From contig BSYO01000008.1 of NCBI GenBank assembly GCA_033239525.1, forward strand, positions 15,422,830 through 15,486,829: 64,000 nt of DNA, in the 5' to 3' direction. The stretch's first letter is position 1. Each line of letters begins with the position of its first letter. Both the position numbers and the translations under genes were made by a program. Shown here piece after piece: positions 34,276-46,090 of the stretch. Source of the stretch: Nepenthes gracilis (Eukaryota; Streptophyta; Magnoliopsida; Caryophyllales; Nepenthaceae). The notes beneath the pieces were generated by a model. The model did no database searches. It had not been told where the DNA came from and was given only the letters and a program-made list of their open reading frames with translations.

Positions 34276-37200
34276 TGTAAATTACAACAAACTATAATAT
34301 ACAGGATCCAAAATACAATGTCCATCATCAATGGCTCTGACATTCATTTAACAATAATACAATGTCGACTTGTGATAAGAAAAAATGCTGACTAAAATTT
34401 TAAACTCATCTTATAAAATTACACCGAAACTTATAAGATATTGATAAGAAATTTACAAATATATTTCTAAACTACCAATACTAAAATTTACATTTCTAGA
34501 TGCTTATAAATTTACAAGCACTTACATCATCATTTAAACTATATTAGTTACATCATTACTGATTACCGCATACTTATTTGTTCTTCTTTACTTTTATTTA
34601 CTAGGCTTGAATTGCTACAAAGCATCTGAAAGAAAAAAAATAGTAAGAAAGTGAGCCAAATACTCAATAAGAATATAATAGTAAATGATATGCATATTTA
34701 TCATTAAAATAATTTACAATGAGAAATAGGGATCATGATACATATAAAAATATATATATACTTTTAAAATATTTTGATGATACAATTGACTTTACTTTTT
34801 CTTATACTTAATTCTTATTACTTGCCAACATATTTTTACCTTATATATCTTGAAGAATTAGGGTTAGTAGGCTTTACCAGCTAACGGACTATTTGATCGA
34901 TATCGTGATTGTGTTACTCCACACAATCAAAGACTAAAATCGCATAATACAGTAATACTTTTTTCATTATTTATATCCTGAAGATATGATGGATTGTGTT
35001 CACTCTACACAAATTAAATGTCTTATCTTCTTTATTTACATCCAAAAGACATGATGGTACTACATATTGTCTCCCGGTGGATGGGACCAAAATCGTATAG
35101 CGATAGTTATTTAGACAACATTATATACTATAATATTCTAAGACATGTCAAAGAATACTATCTGCTAAAATAAATTCTTGGTTTAGATTATTTACTGCTT
35201 AAAATTTTGTAATTAAAACCCTTATTCATAATCTTACTTCTTTTTCTTAATTTTTTTATTTTAGAGAAAATTTATATTTCCTTGGTATCATGTTGGCTTC
35301 CACTCATGTATAAACATATTGTACATATTTGTAATAAAATCATGACAAAACACATCGTATATTTTCATAATAAAAACATATCAATGCATAATATAAATTC
35401 GTATACATTTTAACATGTGTTGGACTTATTTTTAGACAATATATTATTTGATTCTCGGTTCATAAATTTCATAATTTACTGGTTTATTGACTAGTTCGAT
35501 TCCATTTTATCTCTTTAATTGGTTTGATCACAAATCAGATTTGTTGATCGGTTTAAATTTTCATAATATTTGACTCATTATATCACGTAAATCAGTTCGC
35601 CATTATCCATAAGTGGCCGATTTATCAATTTAAAGAATTATACATAAGCCGATTCACTTACCGAATTAGCCGATTTATTAGAAACTGGTTCGTTTAATAG
35701 TCAACCGATTCGTATGATGTAAAACTTGTATACTAATTTAACAAACCATATATGGTCAGTCTATTATTTATTTTCCAGCTGGTTCACACTAAATTAGCAA
35801 ATCGGCTTGTTTAGTGACAAATTTTAGTTCTGGGGTCGGTTCAGCGATCAAAGCAAAGTATTTTTGGAATCCTTTTTACATAGTGATAGTTAAGCCTTAG
35901 TACTAGAAGGCTTGGCCAGGCTAACCGCTGGTTCAACCAATACACAGCTGGTTTAATCCATTTCTTAAACTGCCCTGCTACAACATCAACAGGGATGTAG
36001 GGTATACTTCAATTGTCATTTTGGGGTCTGTTTTGATGGTTAAATCCTACAAAATTTTACAAGTTGATACTTTAATATCATTTTAACATACTTAAGATAC
36101 TTTGGTTGCCGGTTTAGTCAAATTGGGGCCCGGTTCAACCCATTTTTGTGGGTTAAAATTTAAGATTTTAGCAAACTGCTAAAGTTCAGTCCGGATTCTA
36201 ATATGTGGTCCGATATAGTGACCATATCGAGGAATTTTCGGAAACCATTTTGGATGGTGATAGTTTAACCTTAGTACTGGAAACAATAATCGGGTCGGCT
36301 ACTGGTTCAATCGGTTCATAGCCGATTCAGTGCACCAAAGTGGACTGCCAAATTTGCATCAGTATTTGGTTCATTTGAGGATTCGGTTCATTGGTCCATT
36401 CAATCCATTTTTATGAGCCGATTTTACACAATATTAATAAGAATTTGAACTAATTAGTGACCAATTTTGAGTCGGTTTGGTGGTCGGACAAAGGCCGATT
36501 TGGCCAGATTTCTCCAAACTGCCATTTTTAGTATTCTGGTACAATCTGGCCGTTTGGTTTATTCAATTTTATTGAGGCTAAACTAGTCAAATTTTCAAGA
36601 GATATTTTTAAATCAATTTCATGACATCTTAGAGGGTTCATTAAAGTTCTTATACTAATTTTTATAGAATTTAAATCGATAAAAAATGATGAAAATCAGC
36701 ACCAACAGTAGTCCCTGATTTTCTCGATTTAAACTGCCAGTTGGCTTAAAACTCCTTGAATTCAGCTTAATTCATGAGAATTATTTCAAAATAAAAATAT
36801 GGTGATTTATTCAAAATATTAAAGGTTCTTCACTAAAATTTTTATGGGATAAATCTGCCATTAACAATATGTAAAAATTAGCATATCAGTAAGTATAACA
36901 GTAAGTTGTAGAACTAACTGTATGATGCATGTTTCTGAATTTTGGATATTCTAGCATGGTAACGGTAAGACTTATTCCAGAATATAAATATAGTGATTTA
37001 ACTAACATCTTAAAGTATATCCAATAAAAATTTCATGGCATAAATCGATCAAATGAGGTATGAAAAATTCGGATATCAGTAAGGTGCAGTAGAGTTCAAC
37101 AACAGAATCTCATTTTGACATGTTACTAAATTTTTCTCATTCTAGTATGGTTTCAGTGGGATTTTTAAGTATTGGGCTGACAATACTTCAATCTAAGATC

Positions 37201-38089
37201 AAGAATTCAACAAAAGGTCAAAGATAGAGAGGCGTTCTTGCTTGAAAACATTTTTAATTTAGTTTTGAAGCTCAGCCGCCAACCAAGTCATTCTCCAGGC
37301 TCTGATTTTGGTTCTCATTTTTGCTCTGCTTTTCATTTGATTTTCTCTCCGATTTTTTCTCTTTATTTTGGTGAATAATTAGCCTTACTTATCTATTATT
37401 TGTTGTAAATTTTTTGGATTAATTGGAGCTTGCCACCTGCCCCATTAGGTGTCAAGTTTCTTGATGACCTTATATTGAATCAGCTTGCATGCAAGCTGAT
37501 GTGTTGCCCTTTTGTATCGCCACTTATCCTTATTTTATTTAGTCGAATTTGATACATGTTAGTCCTTAAATATGCCACGTGCCTCCCCTCTTTAGTGCCA
37601 TGTTCTCCTTTTAATTTATTAGCTAGAAAATTAGGGGGGGAAAGGAGGGGAACCATGGGCTACCGTCACAACCGAGTCCCACCTCTCTTCTTCTTCTTAA
37701 TAAATTTTCTAAGTGTTGGTGAGTATGTGTGGGATAAATACATATATATACATATATCACATTTTACTTAATTAATTTAATTTATACCATATTTGATTAA
37801 TTGGGTTGAATTCAATTATTAATCGGCTGATAATTCAGTGATTGGGTTATCTTATCGTCAACCAAAATTAATTTGATTATTAATTAATTAAGAATTTGTT
37901 AACCGAATTACTTCCGTATCATTTATTCATTATATATTAACCGAAATTCAAGTCAATTTTATCAAATAAATTTTTATTATATTTCGTTATGAGTTTCTGA
38001 CTTCTAGATTTTTACTATTTATTAATTTTAATTTTATATAAATTAATTTAATTTACTGAATTATGAATAATAAAATCTCAATCCTTACA
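34276..38089 (-). mobile_element. 3.8-kb Tekay-like LTR (minus strand), copy 1
   Basis: In its own orientation it starts TGTAAGGATTGAGATTTTAT at 38089 and ends TTGTAATTTACA at 34276. It matches, inverted, the sequence at 60039-63996 along its whole length. Shared landmarks include AGGCTCTGACAT-type text near the end and the long stretch rich in AACCGGTT-like motifs in the middle. No gag or pol is attached on either side, so it is probably a solo LTR. The 5-bp flanks TAACC and GGTTT are not direct repeats. Confidence 0.65.
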
Positions 38090-38219
38090 GGTTTTATTTT
38101 GTTGGGTTCCGTATATATATGGATTGTCATGCCAGTGTTTGGTTTTTATGGTTAATTGATTGTATTATTGCAGATTTTATTTTTAACATGTGTCTATTGT
38201 GTTCTTGGAACGTGACATA

Positions 38220-40244
38220 TAGTTGATGAAATAATGTTGTTGTTCAAGTAATATTGATGAAATAATATAGAAAATTGATGATAAAGTATTATTTTTAAAT
38301 AATTTATTACTTTTCTAAGGTATGAGTTTCAAATACCTTAATTTTTGTTACAATTAATTAAGGTAAGATAGGTAAAATTAAGGTCAAAGGAAGAAAATTA
38401 TGTCAAAATCAACCTTAGATCGGCTCACATTGGACTAATGTGATGCTCGAACAACGCTTGATACGTGCACATGCATGTTCTAAGCAAAGTGGTCATGCTT
38501 GATGGATGTCTAAGCAAAATTCGAGCGTGCTCTACCAAAATGCTCGCACCCCAGGACATTTAAGTGTATTATTGACATATTGTCAATGCCTGACACACAC
38601 CTGATATGACGCTTGTGTGCCCTAGTGTTTTGCCGTGGTGTCCAATATATATCTAATAAGTGCAAGTGTGCCTGTCTTTTATATAAGTCTCATCCAACTA
38701 ATTTTTAATCATTTTCAGTCAGATTTTGAGGAAGAAAAAAGAACGAGAAGAGGAGGAGAAAAAAAAGGATAGAGAAAAGGTTAAAGAATGCTATTTGAAG
38801 TAATTCCAAACAAAATTTTAATAAATTTGATACCAAGATAAATACATCACAAACCTTCTTTCCATTATTACTTATTCTTTTTCACTTCTTTGAGTATTTA
38901 TTATTTTAAATACTCATACATATCATATTTTTATACTTAAGATGTCTATTCATCAAATGCATTGGCTATTCTCTCATTTTCTATACTATTGTATGAAATT
39001 TATATCTAAACTCATGCACATTATATTACTCAACTGATTTTCTATACCATAACTTATTCAAATGCTAAAATCATGTTTCCATGGTTCTTGTATATTTTAA
39101 ATTCATATATAATATTCCTGCATGCTTAAAATTACTAAATATATATATTACATGTTCAGAAAACTTGTTAATTCATCCCCGCATGTTTGTTAATGGAAAT
39201 GAAATGTTAAAATCCTAAAATATTACTTTTTTTTTTTTTTGTAATTCCCATCATAAACAGTTGCGCATATTTAAAAATCTTATAATATAGCATTAGACAT
39301 TTTAAAATAAGTATGTTCAAATTTATACAAAAGTTTAAGTCATTACATAACAAGTGATTGGAATAATTTTAAAAAAAAAAATACTCTAAAATTTGTGAAC
39401 AAATCAAAAATATTTTCTTTAAAATGAGAAAATATAATGATTATTTCTAATTATGTAGAGTTTTGATCTGTTTATAGATCAAACCATTATTAAAAAATCA
39501 GCAATGATATATTATAACATATTTTAATATATTATAGTGATAATTAAAGTTTAAACCTATCATTTGTTGGTAAGAGCGATATTCAACTATATCTATAGGG
39601 TAATATATTTGACAATCCACCTACAAGTCCTGAATAGTAGTGTAAGGCATTTGGTTGTATGTGTACAAATATAATTTAAATTTTAATTATTCGTTCATTT
39701 GTCGGTAAGATTCTATTAACTCTTAGTCCATAAGAATTAGTATATTTGAATATAACTTTTATAATGCATTTCTGATTAAGAATAAGAAATAAAGAATTCG
39801 ACAGTTGTGCACACATGTTATAGAAATTTCTAACTTTCCATCTGAAATTTTATTCATTGATTCTTCTAGTATGATTTAATGTAAATGATATGTTTAATTA
39901 TAGATAATTTATATCTTACTAAGTATTCGACTCACTCTTACTTTTATTTTTACTAACTCTCTAAATTAGTGAGTTCGAACACTTGCAGGTAAGAATATTA
40001 GTTGAGGAGCCGGTTTAAGGAATTAGGACTAGGATTTGGAATGAATTGGTTGTTATATCTCGTCTTTAGACAATAATCTTAGAATGTTTACTTTCATTTC
40101 AGTCAATTTGTTCTATATCAATTTAGTTATTACAATATTTCAATGAGTAATGTAGTTGGATTCTGATTTTTTTATATGGTTGTTCGATTTCTCTGATCTT
40201 TATATAGATGTGTTTCCTTACGCATATATTGAAATAATGTTACA
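38220..40244 (+). mobile_element. LTR of a Tekay-like element followed by a primer site
   Basis: A TTATATAAG box at 38679-38687 is followed by a GA-rich leader. GACTCACTCTTACTTTTATT lies near 39928 and GAACACTTGCAG near 39976. The LTR ends ATGTTACA at 40244, directly before the primer site. The left boundary is approximate. Confidence 0.55.
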
Positions 40245-40259
40245 GTTGGTATGCGAGCC
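40245..40259 (+). other. Primer binding site (initiator Met tRNA type, degenerate)
   Basis: GTTGGTATGCGAGCC follows the LTR end and resembles TTGGTATCAGAGCC, the initiator-Met-tRNA primer site of chromoviruses. Recognisable gag is not found downstream. Confidence 0.55.
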
Positions 40260-42140
40260 ACTTTCGAGTGTGGCAATTTCGGCACCTCTATTTTAACTAG
40301 TTATTATATGTTTAGATCAGTTGTCATTTTTTACTTATAATTCACGTCCAAGGTCAATTTGAAATTTTGAAATTTGTTACAATTTTATTTCAAATCTTAA
40401 ATTTTAGAAATGGATTAACAAAATAATATGAATAGTTAGGATAAAATAGATTAAATCCATTAATCGTTTGGGTTAGGCAAGGGGACGTGACGAGTTTGGC
40501 CCTAAAACTAGCCCAAACTTGATTATAAGTTATATTCTGTATAGCATAATAGCAATTGACAAAATTAGTTTGTAAAGATACAATAAAATAATTTAGTATA
40601 TGTTAAAATATCCTTTTTTAGAAAAGAGTAGAAGAAAGGCATTAATACAAATTTTTATCTTATTTTTCTTGTTATTATCGCAAAATAAATACTAAAAATT
40701 TAATTGTCAACTTAACTTTAGTTTTCTTCAATAACTAACTAAATATGAAAATAATAGTTCTCTAATATATTTTTATATTATTTTATTTTTTTAGGATAGC
40801 TATTATACTTTTATTTTATTCTATTTTAATAATTAAACGTATTGTAAGTTTCAATTTACCACTTACGCCTATTTTCGTCACGGGATTATTGGACCATTTA
40901 TTTTGTTTAGCCTTATATATGAATAATAATAAAAGTAATATTTAAAATTTAAATATTTATTAATTATTTATAATTTAAGATTTAATTGAAATAAATTTAA
41001 AATAAAAAATAATATTTTATCTACTTACTTGATGGAAAGAAATAGAAGGGCATAATTGTTTTGTAAAAGATTTATATCTTTTTATATATGAAAAAGTATA
41101 ATTATTGAGCATAATTGAAAAGAGTGTATAAATATGATATAAGAGATTTTATTTTTCAACTTATACATAAAATTCTCTTTCTTTCTAAAAAGATTACTAT
41201 ATATGATTTATTTTTTATTTCTCTGTGTTTTTTTAGGAGGCTCATCAGGAATCATATAAATTAATATATGAACCAATCATTAATTTCTTATAGTGATTCT
41301 ATAAACTTAAAGTTTCTCCATTTTTGAGCATAATTGTGTTAAAAGAATTGTACTATATAGATATGACAGCACGTCCAAGTTGCCAATTAGGTGTCACGTT
41401 ATGCTAGTTGTGTACAAATATATCTTAGGTCATACCTTACACGACATAGTTTGAGAAGTCCTTATACAAGCACAAGACTAGCTCCTACGTAGGTCGGGTC
41501 GGGCCATTGTTAGACCATGCCACACATAAGCTGCAACTACAAAAAAACATTACATCAAGACTATATGCAAAGAGTTGTGAAAATATCTCTCATTTTATTC
41601 ATTAAATATTCAATGTCATATATAAATTAATTATAATGACTAAATATGTAAGTACTCATAATTTCAGTCACCTATGTTGTTGCTTCTAAACCAATTTTTT
41701 TCGCTAATGCTCAAAATTATTGAATGTAACTGGTTTTTTACAGCTAACTAATATTTGAATAAAATGCATATCTCAGTAGTTATGATTCATTCTTTATCTA
41801 CTAGTTAACCATGAGAGTTGAATACAAACTTGAATGACATGGTTGTAATATTCAATTTTATTTATAATTGATGATATTAGTATGATTATTTTAAATCAAT
41901 TTAAAAAAATAATTATATTATAAAAATTTTAAAAAATCAAACTATTTAGAATTAGGCTCAATGCCTAATGGCACATGTTTTACACTCTTGCACATTTGGG
42001 GTAGAAGATGTACACCTGATGTGTATTTATGGGACATTTATACGTGATTTTGGGTAGATTAAGCGGCACCTAATAGGTATCTATTGCAGCGCTTATACGC
42101 AAATTAAATAGAATATTGGTACCTAAGTCACGCCTAATAC
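40260..42140. other. AT-rich DNA, no gene seen
   Basis: Very AT-rich, no open frame of interest and no recognised protein. Probably the eroded interior of the element whose LTR ends at 40244. Confidence 0.4.
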
Positions 42141-42141
42141 G

Positions 42142-42361
42142 GCACGCGTGCACAAATAAGATTTTAGAGTAGCGCTTGATATGCACCTATTTAGTATTCA
42201 TGTGCCGATTATACTATATAAGGCTGCCTGCACAATATTTTGGTCATTTTATAGAAAAATGAGAAAGAATAGGGAGAGAGAAATGAGATGAGGAAGATGA
42301 GAGAGAAAGGAGTGGAAGGAGTTTTAAGAACTTTTCAAAATCAAATTAGTTAAATTAGAGG
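42142..42361 (+). mobile_element. LTR promoter fragment of a Tekay-like family
   Basis: The TACTATATAAGG box at 42212-42223 is followed by AGAAAAATGAGAAAGAATAG and a GA-rich leader. The arrangement matches those at 38679 and 58418. It is cut at 42361 by the next insertion. Confidence 0.45.
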
Positions 42362-44370
42362 TGTTGCGTCCTGAGTTTTTGATTGTTGTATAGATTATAG
42401 AGTCTTTGGATCTTCCGCTGTAGGTCGATCTAGATCGATTAGAGAGCCTTTGGATGTTCCGCTGTAAATCGATCTAGATTGAGTTTGATCTTAATCGCTA
42501 ATAACTTGGAACCTACATAACACAAACTACAAATAAGAGGTTAAATATTCTCTCACCGAAAATATTCCAACGCTCAAGTCAGTTATCTTCTACAATAAAC
42601 GAAAAGATGCATGAGTGTGTGTATGATGCGGTGGGAAATATAAGTACACGTGAACACGATGTTTGAGGGGTTTTTGGAGGCTAGGCCCCACTGGATACAC
42701 TACAGGGAGTGACTAACTAAAATTGCTCGATAGAGGCTTCGGGGAATCAATATTCGGGAGGACTAACGATCGGGTTTTGGAATCAGGATTCAGTAAAAGG
42801 ATCCCTCTTCCTATTGAAGGAGGGGATATTTATAGGCTCCGTGCAGGAAAACCCTAGGCGCAGGAATTTTTGACATGTGGCAAGTCGGGATTCGCCGATC
42901 GCTGACCGCTAGAGGTGGCCAGCAGTTTCACTTGTCGCCTTACGGTGGCGAGGAGACCATCGTCAGATATTAATCACGCTTGGTCTAGTGTTCACTTGTG
43001 ATTGGCTGAGCGATTGGGCAAATCGGCGTGTGCAGCGGCTCATAGCATTGACCCTTCCCTCATTGGCCATCTTGCCTTGGGCAAAGTCCCGCTACCTGTG
43101 GCGGCCTCAACAAGCTGCAAGGGCTTGCTAATTGGTTGCTGCCCTGAGCCGCCACGTGGTACGTGCCTTTGGACTTGCTAGGCTTCGGAGGAATTTTGGG
43201 CCTACTGCTCGATTAGGCTGGCATCTCTTTAACCGGGCTTGGCTTTTCTCACCCGCTTTCGGATTGGACCCAACACTAGCTCCCCGTGCCAAGAGCTGGC
43301 TCAAAGTCGGTGCCTGGCATGTCCACGGTGAGTCCAGCTAGCTATCCGCATGGCCTTCCTCGAGACGCATGGGTTATTGTCTCCTTGTGGCGTCGCCCCT
43401 TCCCTATGCGAACATACAGCTTTTTTAGGCATCACAGGGATTCAGAGTTCTGCTGGGAAAGATTCGCGTCCCACAGTCCACCGTGCCATTGATGACTTTC
43501 TTATTTCGTAATAAACAGCCATCGATCGTGGTGTCCCATTGGGAGCTCGTCAAGCACCGACGCCACCGTAAATTGAGGGGTTCCCCAACGGGGAGATCCA
43601 TGCTTGGCCACTTTTTGAAGAAGGGATGCGAGGTCCTTGACTTGCTACGCTCCTTGTGGGGACCCATGAAGGAATCGGATGGATCTGCAAGAGAGATGGC
43701 GTCGATGTTGAAGCCTGCTATCACGCTCTTCTTGTGGGAATTCTTCACCGTAACAGGAGTGATTCGGCCACTTTGTAACTATCGTGTGCCTCCCTTTTGG
43801 TCTGCACTGGCTCCAGCCATTAGGGACGGCGCATGCTCTCTCATAGGGCTTTGTCCCTTTGAACGCATTGCCACCAGCCCCGACCGTAGCTGGTAGCCCA
43901 TATGTGCTACCTGGGAAAGGGGTGGAACTCGGAGTCTTCCCGGGAAGTATGTGAGCAAGTTGTAGCCCTGTTGGGATTCCGGTGCTAGATGCTTTTCTTT
44001 CTACTGTGGTGGTTCAGGTGTGCCCACAATGTTGGATTGGCATCGGCGGCGTTGGCCTGGGAGCGGGATCGGACTTCGGGTGATGCTGTGTGATCATAAT
44101 CCGTAAGTCCAGCGGCACTGCCATCCCAAGCATTAGTTAGTGTCATATAATGAGACAGTGACTGATATTGCTGGCTTTGATGACAAGTGTGAATGTTTCG
44201 CTATTAATCAAATATCTACAAGTTATGCTTAGTATATATATTATATTGTACTTGTTGCTTCACTTTTTCACCATCTCTTTCATTCTGAAGTTCACCTGAA
44301 ATTCATCAAGATCGATGGATACATATTTTCTTTCACATCGGTATCCATAATGATAGCAAGGTGTGATACA
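42362..44370 (-). mobile_element. LTR-like insertion flanked by 8-bp direct repeats
   Basis: In its own orientation it starts TGTATCACACC and ends GACGCAACA, with TG...CA ends. The 8-bp direct repeat ATTAGAGG lies at 42354-42361 and 44371-44378. It contains the box GACTTGAGCGTTGGAATATT (minus strand near 42570), shared with the Tat LTRs. The middle (42840-44080) is unusually GC-rich; open frames there are not recognisable proteins. A solo Tat-type LTR is the best fit, but 8 bp is longer than the usual 4-6 bp duplication. Confidence 0.5.
42399..42486. repeat. Two 44-bp tandem repeats at the insertion edge
   Basis: AGAGTCTTTGGATCTTCCGC at 42399 recurs as AGAGCCTTTGGATGTTCCGC at 42443, each followed by a CGATCTAGAT segment. 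Confidence 0.85.
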
Positions 44371-44378
44371 ATTAGAGG

Positions 44379-46090
44379 GATTCTGTAATATTTTAAAATT
44401 GTAATATAAAATTTATTTAAATATTATTAATAGATATTTTAAATTTAAAATATTTATTTAATTTATAAATTTATTTAAAGAAATCTAAAATTTATCTCAA
44501 TTAGTAGTATGATGTTTTAAAGATCATAATCTTACTAGCATGGGGCGAAATTACTAGTAAATGATAACAATTAGTTTATCAACAAATTCTATATTATAAA
44601 ATATGTATTTATAAGTTTATTAATAGTAAAATAAAAAAAATTTAAAAAGTACTTTAGTATTTTTATAATATTTCTATCTTTATCACTTGCTATATCGATA
44701 AAATATTTTTGTTATAGAATATGGTCATAATGCAAAAAAAGAATGTGTTATATCTACTATTTGCTACGTGAAGTTTTGCCTAGTTGAAAAAATCAATATT
44801 TATTCTTTTATAGTTATAATTTTTTCTACTTACATAAAGTCTTAAACTAGTACTCTCAAAATAAATATGTTCTAGTAAATAAAATAATATTTTAAAATTC
44901 TCTATATATAAAAATTATAAATTGTAAAATATAATTAACATACATGTTAATAATATAACATATATCTCATATGAAATAGTTCTTTATTGAGAATTAGAAA
45001 AAAAATATATGATTTAAATAAAACTACAATTATATTATTATTTTAAATATTGTTAAAAATAGTAGAAAAATTCTTACTATAAATCCCATATTTATTTATA
45101 ACATTATTTATTGATTTTGCACTTGTAAAAGTTGAATGTTGATGCTTAAAACTGTAAAACAAATAATTTTTTTTGAAACTTCTACTCTTTGTTAATCTAA
45201 TGTGCCATTATATAAGCATATGAGAGATTATTATGTGATAAATAAACATTACCAATTTAAAAAACTTAAATTTATCTTTATTAACTTAGAAATTAAGACT
45301 TGTTTAACCTTTAAATATATATTAGGATATTTTCATAAACTTAGGATATAAACATCTTTGTACATGCTTTGCAAATTTTAGATTTTTTATCATAAAAATG
45401 GACTGTCCGTATAGATAATATTTTCTATAAGCCCCTCTTATTTCAACATCGCATGGTCATGGCATGATTCTAACATACAAATATTAGTTCACGTTGAATT
45501 AATAATAATTATTTTTATCATATTTTTTATACGTTGTTTTAGGTGTTGCATATTTTAAAGAAATTTTCATAAACATAATTTTTAAACCATTAGTTAATCT
45601 AATTTTAAAAAATTGTCAAACATTATCAAATGTTTGCTTGGAATAGATAAAGGTAGGGGGAATAACTTTTAAAGATAAATCTTAATTTTAATATTTCAGA
45701 ATTACTATCAATATGTAAAGTAATAGATGTAGTAGTTTTGGAAGGGACATCCCGATCTCCTTTAACACTAAAATAAATAAATAAATAAATGTAGTATGAG
45801 CCGTAAATAAATTAATCAAATTATACACAAGTAGCCGTTAATTATATAGAATTATAGATAAAAAATAAATTTATATTTGTAACAAATATATAGAATTAAA
45901 ATAAAGTAATATTCATACTTTTTTTTTAAGTAATTTTGATACAAGTAATATTTCTGACCGAATAAACCTCGTTCATATCACTTTTCACTTGTTTTTTTTT
46001 TATCCCCACAAGTATCCCCAAAAAAATAAATAATTTCAAAATCTTATTTAAAAAAAATTCTGTTTTATTTTTATTTATGGTATTTATAAT
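44379..46090. other. AT-rich DNA, no gene seen
   Basis: Long A/T-dominated stretch with no coding signal and no clear repeat. Confidence 0.4.

Noticed and set aside
34271..38094. AACCTGTAA...TTACAGGTT as terminal inverted repeats of a DNA transposon
   Set aside because: The inverted partner at 60039-63996 lacks the AACC/GGTT extension, so only the TGTAA/TTACA LTR ends are shared.
43132..43896. Open frames on both strands in the GC-rich block
   Set aside because: Length is explained by high GC; no domain or conserved motif and the region looks like LTR sequence.
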